A stretch of 64,000 nt of DNA from Paenibacillus sp. PvR098 (GCF_017833255.1 NZ_JAFIBU010000001.1:1798001-1862000); one strand, 5' to 3'. Counted from the first letter of the stretch, positions 7,568 through 16,425 are shown. Numbers and translations: made by a program. The notes: generated from the letters alone by a model not told the origin.

Positions 7568-8454
7568 CCCCCATGATCTAATGAAGGTTCCTTTTGATGC
7601 TCCATTTCAAATTTAAGAACATCAATCTTTTTAGAAAGTTCCGTCATTTTCTCTGTCATGTCATTTAGATATTGCAATTGAACGGGTTCAAACTTGCGCT
7701 GTTGCTGTACGTTTTTAGATAACTCGTTAAGTTCGGCTAAAACTGATTTAACTTCATTTATTGCTGTATTAGTTTTTGCATGGACATTACTTATTTCATT
7801 CAATACTTTGTCATTATTACTTGTAGTCGGTATAATGAAGCTAGAAGTTGTAATCAATAACAAAAGCCCTACACAGACAAGGGAATTTCGTAATGAGGTA
7901 TTACTTGCTATTACATAATTACTAAGCTTTAAGTTGTCATACATTTTCAGCTCATAATTACGAGCAATTAAGTAAACTTTTTCCTTTAACATATTATCTT
8001 CATTTCCACTTAAAGTAACTAGATATTCCAAGTCATCCAAAGAAAAATCATTAGTAGGACGACTATTAAGAGTTTTTAGTGAATACCATCCACTGACAAT
8101 TAAGTAAAATACAAGTATTAATAATGCCAAGATTAATGAGATGTTAAAAAAATTATGATCTAGAAACTTTTCTCTTAAATTCAGAAGATATCCTGCCATC
8201 CCCCCAAATAATGTAAAGGAGACTGTTACCGCTACGGCAGTAACCTTTGCTTTATCTTCAAGCGATTTTCTATTATCTGAAAGATTTTCAAAAATCGAAT
8301 TCGCATCTTCAACAGATACCCCACGAAATTTATTCATTAGCGGAGTGTTCTCGTTCTGATTAATCTTTTCGAATGCCTTATTGATATCTTCTTGTATACT
8401 TTTCTCAGCACGATTTACTTTAATAAACGGTAAGAGCCCTTCAACTATTTTCAT
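7552..8454 (-). CDS. Membrane protein with three TM helices and C-terminal coiled coil, third gene of the graspetide-like operon
   Basis: A 300-residue protein with no recognised family. It has a soluble charged N-terminus (1-70), TM helices at about 73-92, 103-122 and 192-210, and a heptad-rich C-terminal tail (about 220-285) likely to form a coiled coil, with ELNELSKNVQQQ and MTEKMTELSKKI. Its ATG overlaps the end of the ATP-grasp gene by 14 nt, so translation is coupled. Position suggests a role in export, anchoring, immunity or effector action for the modified peptide. It is not an ABC transporter: no ATPase motif is present. The stop codon lies inside the left-end TTACC repeats. Confidence 0.75.
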   Translation of the reverse strand: MKIVEGLLPFIKVNRAEKSIQEDINKAFEKINQNENTPLMNKFRGVSVEDANSIFENLSDNRKSLEDKAKVTAVAVTVSFTLFGGMAGYLLNLREKFLDHNFFNISLILALLILVFYLIVSGWYSLKTLNSRPTNDFSLDDLEYLVTLSGNEDNMLKEKVYLIARNYELKMYDNLKLSNYVIASNTSLRNSLVCVGLLLLITTSSFIIPTTSNNDKVLNEISNVHAKTNTAINEVKSVLAELNELSKNVQQQRKFEPVQLQYLNDMTEKMTELSKKIDVLKFEMEHQKEPSLDHGGVTTR

Positions 8455-9400
8455 TATTTTTCCTCATTATCAAATTACAAATGCTTTCTGGTATTGCAAA
8501 GTTTGCTGATTCTACAAGCCATGCCCACTCACCAGTCGGATTGACTTCAATGAAATAATACTTACTGTCACTTTCGATTAAATCAATTGCACCAAAGGAT
8601 AATCCGAATGATTCCACAAGTTTAATACATTTCTGTGAAATATCTTGAGGTAATGAAAAAGGAGTAAACTGAACGTCATCTTTATGCAATCTCCAATCCC
8701 CTTCAACTCCTTTATTATCTTTAACAATTTTAACTGAAAAAACCTCATTTCCGACTACAGTAACACGAACATCAATTTTATTACCTATATATTCTTGTAC
8801 AATAATCGGTGATAAACTAAGATCAGAATTAGTAAATTCTTCGAAATTGACTATATTGGAATATACAAAAGCTTCTTTACCATCAACATTTAATAGAGCC
8901 GTATCAATTGATTTTACAATAAACTCATCTTCATCAATTACTCTCTGACTTGAAGTATTGGTTACAATCGTTTTCGGACATAAGAAGCCCAGCTCCGAAG
9001 CATATTTAAGTTGTAACAGCTTATTCTCAGCTTTAAAAGTTGAAATCGGGTTGTTTACCCAATTAACTTTTTCAAATATAGTTAGGTTTCTAATGAAAGC
9101 CATCCATTGTGAACGATATAACTGTTCTTCAGCTCCAAGTGACCCATTATTTAATTCTCGCAAATAAATCGGCGCTCGAAAATAAACACTTTTTAAATGA
9201 CTTTCGTTTATTAAGTACGTCTTTTCATTGAATTCGACCTTTAATGATAATGGATTAATGGTCAAAGTAATTTTGTAATAGTTAAACTCATCACGGTTTA
9301 TCCTGAAGTATGAAACTTTTCTATTCTTAAGTTCGAGACAGACGTAATCTGTAGTAAAATCCATCTTGTCCGAAATGATAAGTATATCGAGAGGAGTCAC
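8441..9400 (-). CDS. ATP-grasp peptide maturase of MvdD/TgmB type (graspetide macrocyclase-like)
   Basis: A 319-residue protein with the ATP-grasp layout of RiPP macrocyclases. It has an N-terminal domain with VYFRAP at 72, W-x2-NP at 114-118, an adenine/phosphate-binding part with VKSID at 162 and QEYI at 202, then DVRVTVVG (210), DWR (235), the Mg-binding GAIDL (270) and the EVNPTGEWAWL signature at 285-295. Family enzymes form side-chain ester or amide bonds between Asp/Glu and Thr/Ser/Lys of a precursor peptide. It starts with GTG in a GTGA overlap with the preceding 66-codon precursor-like gene, preceded by AGGTGA. The function of this member is inferred from motifs and operon. Confidence 0.85.
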   Translation of the reverse strand: MTPLDILIISDKMDFTTDYVCLELKNRKVSYFRINRDEFNYYKITLTINPLSLKVEFNEKTYLINESHLKSVYFRAPIYLRELNNGSLGAEEQLYRSQWMAFIRNLTIFEKVNWVNNPISTFKAENKLLQLKYASELGFLCPKTIVTNTSSQRVIDEDEFIVKSIDTALLNVDGKEAFVYSNIVNFEEFTNSDLSLSPIIVQEYIGNKIDVRVTVVGNEVFSVKIVKDNKGVEGDWRLHKDDVQFTPFSLPQDISQKCIKLVESFGLSFGAIDLIESDSKYYFIEVNPTGEWAWLVESANFAIPESICNLIMRKNNENS

Positions 9401-9597
9401 TTGCGGTCTTCACCTGTTTCTACGTCAGCCTTTTTTGTCATAGGCTTTGGTCTATTATTGTCCTTAACGAAAGGAGTACCCGTATCATTAATAACCCAAA
9501 AGCCTGCTTCTCCATCGAAATTGCAGTCATCAATTTGCGGGTTAATCCTGTTCGTTGGGTAAATATAAGCTTTAGCTAGCAATAAGTGATTTTTCAT
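9397..9597 (-). CDS. Candidate graspetide precursor peptide, 66 aa
   Basis: A small acidic/lysine-rich peptide encoded immediately before the ATP-grasp gene and overlapping it by 4 nt. Residues 1-20 are a hydrophobic/basic segment (HLLLAKAYIYP). The middle has DDCNFDGEAGFW and NDTGTPF. The last 16 residues (about 51-66) hold Thr54, Lys55, Lys56 and Thr61 next to Asp58, Glu60, Glu63 and Asp64, the donor/acceptor mix that ATP-grasp macrocyclases join. A good ribosome binding site (GGGAGAAG) supports the ATG. Which part is leader and which is core cannot be told from one sequence; a C-terminal core is the usual arrangement. Confidence 0.7.
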   Translation of the reverse strand: MKNHLLLAKAYIYPTNRINPQIDDCNFDGEAGFWVINDTGTPFVKDNNRPKPMTKKADVETGEDRK

Positions 9598-9718
9598 GGT
9601 ATCTTCTCCCTGTTATAAAGAATAAATTAAGGTAAATTCAACTATTTATATTCAAAAAAGTCATTCACTGATCTAATACCAGTTAACACACAATGTTCAT
9701 CCCATATTTATTTATTTA

Positions 9719-10477
9719 TTATTCTAAGCTCATCATCTGATCATAAAACAGTAGGGTATGAATTAATTTTCGTTTATCAGTCCCTTTATTATGGGCAGAA
9801 AAAGCCCATTCGACTTGAGATCGAGATATCCCGCTGGTCCAATTTACAGATGTCATCATTTTTTCCTCGATAACAACTTCGCCCTCTTTATTTTTATTTT
9901 TTACAGGAGATAGGTAATCGACGTAGATGTTGTGCTTTCTAGCATCCTTAAGATAATACTCAATGACTCCATTTTTCCACAAATTTATGCAATCCTCACT
10001 GATGACACACCCAGACCAATCATATATCCCTTCTTCAGTGTATGCTTTTACTAAAGCCTTGCCTACGAGCGTTATACGACCGACATCAAAATTGTGGTTC
10101 TCATTTTCTTTTTTTTGAAAGATGATAGGTCCTTTAGTAACAATTCCTCTTAGAGGAATTCCCGCCTTCATTCCTTCACTCAATATAATTCTAGTTGCTT
10201 CTGTGATTTCCAACAGTCCCCAAATATTATCATGATTTGTCCAAAGCATTATGCTGTCGGATATGACAAGCGAATTAATCATTGCGAATCTTGCATCATC
10301 GCCAAAATATTCAGATTTCCGATTCGTTATTCCTTTTAAAACAATCTTATCAAGTACATCGGTGTAGAGATTGCTTAGATACTCGTTCTCGTTATTCAAA
10401 ATTAGATTCTTAAAACCTAGAATATCCATGTAAGCAAAAAAAACATCTTGATTTTGATAAATTTTTGGCGAATTCAC
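9719..10477 (-). CDS. Class III nucleotidyl-cyclase-like protein (Pycsar-cyclase-like?), last gene of the hsd-NTase operon
   Basis: A 252-residue protein matching the cyclase homology pattern. Strand 1 is VFFAYMDILGF (Asp18 in the place of the first metal ligand). The hairpin ISDSIML has Asp74 as second ligand. GIPLRGIVTKG (106-116) and LVGKALVKAYTEE (137-149) correspond to the dimer-interface strand and helix, followed by CVISED. Single-domain class III cyclases of this kind include the cUMP/cCMP synthases of Pycsar anti-phage systems (established family knowledge); whether this one is active is inference. The start GTG at 10477 was chosen over an upstream ATG at 10504 because GGGAGGT lies 5 nt before it. 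It follows the nuclease-like gene by about 55 nt. Confidence 0.6.
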   Translation of the reverse strand: MNSPKIYQNQDVFFAYMDILGFKNLILNNENEYLSNLYTDVLDKIVLKGITNRKSEYFGDDARFAMINSLVISDSIMLWTNHDNIWGLLEITEATRIILSEGMKAGIPLRGIVTKGPIIFQKKENENHNFDVGRITLVGKALVKAYTEEGIYDWSGCVISEDCINLWKNGVIEYYLKDARKHNIYVDYLSPVKNKNKEGEVVIEEKMMTSVNWTSGISRSQVEWAFSAHNKGTDKRKLIHTLLFYDQMMSLE

Positions 10478-10532
10478 ATGCACCTCCCAAAGGCGCAATA
10501 ACATAGTTTATAAACGTTTCATTTTTCACAAG

Positions 10533-11264
10533 CTATATCGAATCCAGCGCTTTAGCATATTCTGAAATATCAAGAGCAGGGATAGTCCCTAGCTTTTGCA
10601 AGTCAATTAAAAGTTTTAAAAAGAAAAATATAAGCGTTTCCTGTTGTGAACTTTTTTCAATTTGCAACTCTTCTCCATAGACTGTTCGAAATGAACCGGA
10701 TTTTAATGCGCACCCAATATCAAGTTGTTCTTCAACATCTAACGATTTAATCACATTTTCAAAGCTATCGCCTAATGGGGGATTCCAGGAACTTTCTAAG
10801 CAAAGTATTCCCGATATAATTTTTGAATGAGCTTTTGGTGGAAGTATGCCGCCGGCATGATGTATTGGAGCAGATGTTCTAATTAGCTGCCTAGCACTTT
10901 TAGTTTTCTGTCCCGCATACTCAATATATTGTTTATTCAACTCAGGTTTCACTTCAAAAATTGCATAAACACTTTCGGCAGGTATATACACAGCTCCATC
11001 TTGATTGAAGACAAATGGGGTATATTGCTGGTCATAAATAACAACATCAATTTGGTCACTAATGTTATTTTGTGAATCGATAAGAAACGCCCTATCTACC
11101 TGGTATCTTTTTGGCAGATATACTTTTAGCCATTTTATCCAATTGATTTCAAAGGAATCACCTTTGGTAGTTGGGTGTGTCAATATACTTCGATTAGCTG
11201 CTAATTGAGAAATCATTTGATTTTGTAATTCATAAAATATTGTCCTTAAATCAGGCTTTTTCAT
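10533..11264 (-). CDS. PD-(D/E)XK-nuclease-like protein (resembles DUF6602 proteins)
   Basis: A 243-residue protein. In the N-terminal half: GDSFE (Glu39), then QIDVVIYD (Asp73) and YAIFEVKPEL (Glu104-x-Lys106). This E...D...ExK order on alternating strands is the PD-(D/E)XK nuclease core. The C-terminal half is helical and unassigned. I recall similar proteins as DUF6602, often beside nucleotidyltransferases, but cannot verify that here. The ATG at 11264 was chosen because TAGGTGA lies 5 nt upstream; a GTG at 11273 directly abuts the stop of the nucleotidyltransferase gene. Either way the two genes are translationally linked, suggesting an enzyme-effector pair. Confidence 0.65.
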   Translation of the reverse strand: MKKPDLRTIFYELQNQMISQLAANRSILTHPTTKGDSFEINWIKWLKVYLPKRYQVDRAFLIDSQNNISDQIDVVIYDQQYTPFVFNQDGAVYIPAESVYAIFEVKPELNKQYIEYAGQKTKSARQLIRTSAPIHHAGGILPPKAHSKIISGILCLESSWNPPLGDSFENVIKSLDVEEQLDIGCALKSGSFRTVYGEELQIEKSSQQETLIFFFLKLLIDLQKLGTIPALDISEYAKALDSI

Positions 11265-11273
11265 TTTCGTCAC

Positions 11274-12032
11274 CTACCAGATTATTTCACTCCAATATTT
11301 TTTAGCTAGCGCTTGTTCAGCAAGTTGAACAATTTTTCTTTTTTCTTGCTTGTTTAAGTCATCTGAGATTATGTTGTTCGTGTTTGATGGATCTACAATA
11401 CGCTTATCTAAAAAATCATTTTTCAAATAATGAAAAACCTTCCATACATTTGTGGCGCATTGGTTCTTATTTGAATGTTTTAATGCTTCAAGTACAGAGA
11501 GTTCAAGGAATATAGAAGGAAAATCAAGATTGTTAATATGTCTCCATATCTTCATGACCCTAATTTCATCACATCTTCCGGATTCACTCACAATTTTAAT
11601 GTGATTTTTCACATTTGTTTGAGTCCAAGTATCAGTTTTGCTCTTGTAAAGACTATGATAATTTGTGTTTCCTTTTTGTTTCTTTCCTGGGACAAGGTCA
11701 ATATCAAGACCGTTATATTTAATTCCTATTGACACATTTTGTCTGCGTGAAGGTATTTCATTCTTATAATTATCAAAGAGTGAGTCGAAAATATATTGCA
11801 AGGTGTATGGTGTATCTGATTTCAAAGAGATAAACAGATCTAAATCGGCACTTCCTTTCACACCAGTCCCCTTCGCATATGACCCAGAGAAATGAACCTC
11901 ATTCAGAAAATCTCCAGCCCAACTTTTAATCGAACTGAATAACAAGTTTGCTGTCTTATGTGCAGGGGAATTCACTCCTGCATGCTGCTGATATTTCCGA
12001 ACAACTGAAAGCACATATTCTTCCGCAGTCAT
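11274..12032 (-). CDS. CD-NTase/OAS-like nucleotidyltransferase
   Basis: A 252-residue polymerase-beta-fold nucleotidyltransferase. GSYAKGT at 50-56 is the nucleotide-binding GS motif, DLDLF at 63-67 holds the two catalytic Asp, and LDIDLVP at 109-115 gives the third carboxylate. The C-terminal part has DPSNTNN (214-220) and a closing helix, a pattern shared by OAS and bacterial CD-NTases that make oligonucleotide signals in CBASS. It is shorter than most CD-NTases (about 300-400), so a mini-CD-NTase or a distinct NTase is possible. AGGAGA precedes the ATG. It begins 25 nt after hsdR, so it is part of the hsd operon. Confidence 0.75.
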   Translation of the reverse strand: MTAEEYVLSVVRKYQQHAGVNSPAHKTANLLFSSIKSWAGDFLNEVHFSGSYAKGTGVKGSADLDLFISLKSDTPYTLQYIFDSLFDNYKNEIPSRRQNVSIGIKYNGLDIDLVPGKKQKGNTNYHSLYKSKTDTWTQTNVKNHIKIVSESGRCDEIRVMKIWRHINNLDFPSIFLELSVLEALKHSNKNQCATNVWKVFHYLKNDFLDKRIVDPSNTNNIISDDLNKQEKRKIVQLAEQALAKKYWSEIIW

Positions 12033-12057
12033 CTATTTCTCCTGTTCTTATTGACGC

Positions 12058-15000
12058 CTAGTATTGTCCTTTACTTTCAGCAGCCAATGAATGATTGTAG
12101 TTGTTAGCTTTAAAATCATACGGATTGTATTTCATCTGCAACTCTGCCTGTTTTATTACAAGCTCAGTTGCCTCAGGAATTTCATCAGGTGGGTATTTGT
12201 ATTTTTTAAGCAAGCGTTTGATGAGTGAGCGCATGTTTGCTTTGGCATCATTACGTTTGTACCAATCTGGTGTCTTGTTCTCAGAAATAAGTTGAATAAG
12301 GTTCTTCGCCATCTCCCGAAGCACATCAGATTGATAATGTTCCTTAACCAGTTCAGGCTTTGCTAGAGCGTCATAGAAAGCTTGTTCTTCCGGTGATAAC
12401 TGCATATCGATTCCTTCATTTAATGCTGACTCGATTTCCTTAGCAATATCAATCATCTGTGTAATCAGCACATCAATGTCTTCAGCCTGATTGTACCGCT
12501 CAACAATGTTCTTCAATTTCTCGGAGAAGAAGCCAGAGCGAACAATGTTGGTTTGCTCGAACCATTTAATTTTATCGTCAATTAACTTTTTTAATATTGT
12601 TGCAGCGACATTCTTACGTTTCATTGCCATAATCTTTTCTAAATTTTCGACAGACAGAAGACTCTTTTCCTTTTTAGCGGAGATGGATACAACTTCGTCA
12701 CCGTCTCTAATAATTGCTTGCTCGATCATCGCAGTTATTTTCTTCTTAAAAGCTTCTACATCTGGCATTCCATCACGTTCAACCTTGACGATAAATGATT
12801 TTACTGCCATGAAAAAGCTTACTTGTACCCGAACGGCAAAATCCAAAGCAGTCGCACAGATGTTATAAGCACTTTGGAGCCTCGTTACATGCTTAAGAAA
12901 CACTTCCTTAGTACGCTCTTTAAGCACATGCTCTACGCCGTCTTGAATCAATTCAAACCGCTCTCTGGGCGTTGCATTCATGTACTTGCTGAAATCAAAG
13001 CCATGGAACATACCCTCAAGAATTTCTACTTCCGTCATAAGGATTTCCTTAGCTTTTTCAATCTCAGGAATACTATTTTTATCCCGGCTTGTATAAGTGT
13101 TAAGTGCTTCTTTCAAATACTTACTAAGCCCGATATAATCAACAATCAGTCCAGCTTGTTTATCTTTATATACACGATTAACCCTTGCGATCGCTTGCAT
13201 CAAATTATGTTCTTTCATAATTTTATCGATGTACATGGTATCTAGGCTTGGAACATCGAAGCCAGTTAGCCACATATCAACGACGATAGCGATCTTCATA
13301 TCACTGTTATCGTCCTTGAACTGATTGGCGAGCGTCTGACGATGTTGCTTGTTGCCGATGATATCTCTCATTTCCTGATTCGTGTCTTTGTTGCTGTCGC
13401 TCAGCACCAAACCGATTTTGTTACCAATTTCAGGAGACTTTTCTTTGATAAGCTGATACATTCGATAGGCGATTTTTCTGGAGTAAGCAACAATCATAGC
13501 TTTACCTTTGAGCATGTTCTTGCGGATCTCGTAATGCGCAAGTATATCGTCTACAACCAGCTTGAGCCGGTCTTCATCCCCGATGACGGCTTCCATCGTG
13601 ACAAGATCCTTCTTCAGCTTCTCGATTTTCTCAGGAGTTAATCCTTGAGATTCAATCTTCGCAACTTCAGCATCAATTTGATCGAGAATGCCCTCATCCA
13701 AATGTACCTTTGCAAGGCGATTCTCATAATGCAAATCAACGGTTGCTCCGTCCAGTTTTGCTTGTGTCATGTCATACACATCAATGAGTTCACCAAATAC
13801 GCCGATGGTCGATTTATCATTCGAGTCAATAGGTGTACCGGTAAATCCGATGAAAGTAGCGTTTGGCAGCGCATCTCTCAAATATTTGGCATAACCGTAC
13901 ACAAGCTCGGCTTCGAGAGTCTTTTTATCAATCTTCATATCAGGGTCGATTCCATACTGGGAACGATGCGCTTCGTCAGCAATGACGATAATATCATGAC
14001 GATTTGAGAGCAGACCGGTCTCCTCCGTAAACTTCTGTATGGTCGTAAAGAAGATACCGCCCACAGAACGGTTCTCTAGCAGCTCAATCAGGTTTTCCCG
14101 AGACTCTGCACGAACAGGCGCTTGTCGGAGAAAATCCGCCGCGCTACTGAATGTGCCATGTATTTGCTCATCGAGGTCATTTCGGTCGGTTACTACAACA
14201 ATCGTCGGATTATTTAATCGCTGAATAAGTCCATCAGAGAGAAAGACCATTGAGAATGACTTGCCTGAGCCTTGTGTGTGCCAAACGACCCCACCACGCT
14301 TATCGGCATCTATCGCACGAACAACGCTATCAATGGCTTTGTTCATACCGAAATATTGATGATAACCGGCAATGATTTTGGCTTTGCCGCCAGCGAAGAA
14401 AGTAAAGTTGCGAACAATGTCCAGCAAACGCTCTTTTTGCAGCATTCCTTTAAGCAGCGTAGTAATTTGTGCAATATGCGGTTCATCAACAATGGGAGAG
14501 TTGCGATCCACTTGTTTCCACTGCATATACCGATCATAGTCGGCGGTAATGGAACCAACTCTCGCGTTTACGCCATCGCTTATTATGCTGAAAGCATTGT
14601 AATGAAACAAAGGCTTGATGATGTCCTGATATGTCTTGATCTGAAGATAGCCGTCATGAATGGTCGCATCTTCTCTAACTGTTGATTTCAACTCGATGAC
14701 AACGAGTGGCAATCCATTGACGAACACAACGACATCCGGTCTCTTCTCAGCTTTGTGAATGACAGTGAATTGGTTGATTGCCAAGAACGTGTTATTATTC
14801 GGATGATCGAAATCGATGACCTTTACGATACGGGAGGGGACATCCTCGCCGTAAACTTCAATACTAACGCCTTCGATCAGGTATTTCTGAAATTGTTGGT
14901 TCGCGGCGAACAGACTCGCATCGTCAATGTATGTGAGCTTGCGAAGCGCAGCTTCAATGATTTCTTCCGGCAGGGAAGGATTCAACGAGAAAAGTGCATC

Positions 15001-15129
15001 ACGCAAATCATGTTCAAGCACGACAAAATGATAGTCACGCTCGAAATCGTAGCCGTTTAGTATAGAATAGCCAAGCTCATCTTGCAAAAGTTCGAGAACA
15101 ACCGATTCCAGACTATCTTCGGTAAACAT
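12058..15129 (-). CDS. hsdR: Type I restriction endonuclease subunit R
   Basis: 1023 residues, a normal length. The N-terminal nuclease domain carries the PD-(D/E)XK end motif VVIELKS at about 147. The SF2 translocase has Walker A HTQGSGKS (about 286), DEAHRSQYG (about 388), GFTGTPID and the downstream motif QAIARVNR. The C-terminal helical domain binds the methylase core. The subunit cuts unmodified DNA after ATP-driven translocation. The ATG at 15129 lies 15 nt after the hsdS stop with GGTGGTGATC upstream. No frameshift or missing motif is seen, so it should be active. It is followed without a terminator by the nucleotidyltransferase gene. Confidence 0.96.
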   Translation of the reverse strand: MFTEDSLESVVLELLQDELGYSILNGYDFERDYHFVVLEHDLRDALFSLNPSLPEEIIEAALRKLTYIDDASLFAANQQFQKYLIEGVSIEVYGEDVPSRIVKVIDFDHPNNNTFLAINQFTVIHKAEKRPDVVVFVNGLPLVVIELKSTVREDATIHDGYLQIKTYQDIIKPLFHYNAFSIISDGVNARVGSITADYDRYMQWKQVDRNSPIVDEPHIAQITTLLKGMLQKERLLDIVRNFTFFAGGKAKIIAGYHQYFGMNKAIDSVVRAIDADKRGGVVWHTQGSGKSFSMVFLSDGLIQRLNNPTIVVVTDRNDLDEQIHGTFSSAADFLRQAPVRAESRENLIELLENRSVGGIFFTTIQKFTEETGLLSNRHDIIVIADEAHRSQYGIDPDMKIDKKTLEAELVYGYAKYLRDALPNATFIGFTGTPIDSNDKSTIGVFGELIDVYDMTQAKLDGATVDLHYENRLAKVHLDEGILDQIDAEVAKIESQGLTPEKIEKLKKDLVTMEAVIGDEDRLKLVVDDILAHYEIRKNMLKGKAMIVAYSRKIAYRMYQLIKEKSPEIGNKIGLVLSDSNKDTNQEMRDIIGNKQHRQTLANQFKDDNSDMKIAIVVDMWLTGFDVPSLDTMYIDKIMKEHNLMQAIARVNRVYKDKQAGLIVDYIGLSKYLKEALNTYTSRDKNSIPEIEKAKEILMTEVEILEGMFHGFDFSKYMNATPRERFELIQDGVEHVLKERTKEVFLKHVTRLQSAYNICATALDFAVRVQVSFFMAVKSFIVKVERDGMPDVEAFKKKITAMIEQAIIRDGDEVVSISAKKEKSLLSVENLEKIMAMKRKNVAATILKKLIDDKIKWFEQTNIVRSGFFSEKLKNIVERYNQAEDIDVLITQMIDIAKEIESALNEGIDMQLSPEEQAFYDALAKPELVKEHYQSDVLREMAKNLIQLISENKTPDWYKRNDAKANMRSLIKRLLKKYKYPPDEIPEATELVIKQAELQMKYNPYDFKANNYNHSLAAESKGQY

Positions 15130-15144
15130 GTGATCACCACCAAT

Positions 15145-16425
15145 CTATAGTTCAATTTCCGATATGTCGATTTCTCCGGACATGAGTTTAGGAAGAAGGG
15201 CGTCGCGTAAGTAGGACAATACCTTAACTTCATCACCATTCCTTTTCATTCGTTGAAGGAAACTATCCGTTATTAGTCCAAATTGTTCGAGGATATAACT
15301 CGGCGGTAGTGCCATTAAATAAAATTCAAAACACGATTCAGGTACTCTTTGCCTCCCTGATGATCCAGACATATTTCTAATTGCATGATTCCGAAAATCT
15401 TCGGTTCTGGCTAGAAAATATGCAAATCCAAGAGCATGTTCATTTTTACTTCTCAATACAATAAATTCTGTTGAACCCCACCCAACTTCATCAGCATCAA
15501 GAAAATCAACAATTATTGTTTTTCCGTTTTCCAAACAAGGTGTTATTCTTGCCAACAAAACATCGCCATTAATAAACTTGCTTCCAGATGTAAATTCTCT
15601 TTCAATCCAGTCAGTTGCTCTCGCTGAGAATGAGGGAAGGTTTTTCATTTCCAGATATACAGCGTTTGTTCCTTTTTTCAAAGATCTCTTGGGATTGATA
15701 TGTAATACATCGGTTACTTTCCCTACTCTCCATCCCTTGGGAATCTCTTTTCCAAGTTCCTCACACCATTCCATCTCGCCGCCGCTGGACTTGTAAGGTT
15801 CACCGTCTTCATTCGGAAACTCAAAATCAACGAACCATTGCTTGAAAATTGCCTGAGCCATTTGTTCAAGGACTTTGTTTAAACGGTTGTTGAGTTCGAT
15901 TTTTTCGTCAAGAGCGGAGAGGAATGACGCGATTTTTTTCTGGCTTGGGAGTTTCGGTATGGTTATTTCAATTTCACCAATTTGTTTTAAATTAATATTT
16001 GGTTGAGCTGATTGAGCAGAAGAACTATTTACATATTCTATAACGCTCTTTTGGTTTAAATAATAATAAATATAGTTATGATCAGCTAATTTTTGATCCA
16101 ATCTAATTAACGCCACAGCCTGGTTAATATTTGATGGTATGTCGGATTTTGTCACTACAGCTGTTTTACCAAGGAACATACCAGCCATTGAGAAAAGAAT
16201 ATCATACTCATTCAATTGAGATCTTCGCATTTTTTCTTGAGTTGAATCATTAATAAATTTCAGTTTGCTCTTATCCAAATATTTGCTATCAGTTAGAGAT
16301 TCAGCTCTAAAAAATTTAACACCTTCGTTAGTAAAACCGCTACCTATGGTAGATGGAGTTGTCCCTTTGGTTATCTTTAGCGAAAGATCTCCTAATTTTA
16401 CGGGTTTCCAATCATCAAAACTCAT
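15145..16425 (-). CDS. hsdS: Type I restriction-modification specificity subunit S
   Basis: 426 residues with two target-recognition domains (about 1-150 and about 215-370). Each is followed by a conserved helical spacer: LPSQKKIASFLSALDEKIEL with LNKVLEQMAQAIFKQWF after the first, and VLSYLRDALLPKLMSGEI at the C-terminus. It sets the bipartite DNA target for HsdM and HsdR. The ATG at 16425 (MSFDDWKPVKLGD) was chosen because the recognition domain begins there; it overlaps the hsdM end by 11 nt. The central part is more AT-rich than hsdM and hsdR, as usual for exchangeable recognition domains. Confidence 0.95.
   Translation of the reverse strand: MSFDDWKPVKLGDLSLKITKGTTPSTIGSGFTNEGVKFFRAESLTDSKYLDKSKLKFINDSTQEKMRRSQLNEYDILFSMAGMFLGKTAVVTKSDIPSNINQAVALIRLDQKLADHNYIYYYLNQKSVIEYVNSSSAQSAQPNINLKQIGEIEITIPKLPSQKKIASFLSALDEKIELNNRLNKVLEQMAQAIFKQWFVDFEFPNEDGEPYKSSGGEMEWCEELGKEIPKGWRVGKVTDVLHINPKRSLKKGTNAVYLEMKNLPSFSARATDWIEREFTSGSKFINGDVLLARITPCLENGKTIIVDFLDADEVGWGSTEFIVLRSKNEHALGFAYFLARTEDFRNHAIRNMSGSSGRQRVPESCFEFYLMALPPSYILEQFGLITDSFLQRMKRNGDEVKVLSYLRDALLPKLMSGEIDISEIEL

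Noticed and set aside
8441-9400. Reading the ATP-grasp protein as D-Ala-D-Ala ligase or RimK
   Set aside because: The EVNPTGEWAWL ending, the VYFRAP segment and the coupled small peptide gene fit RiPP macrocyclases better.
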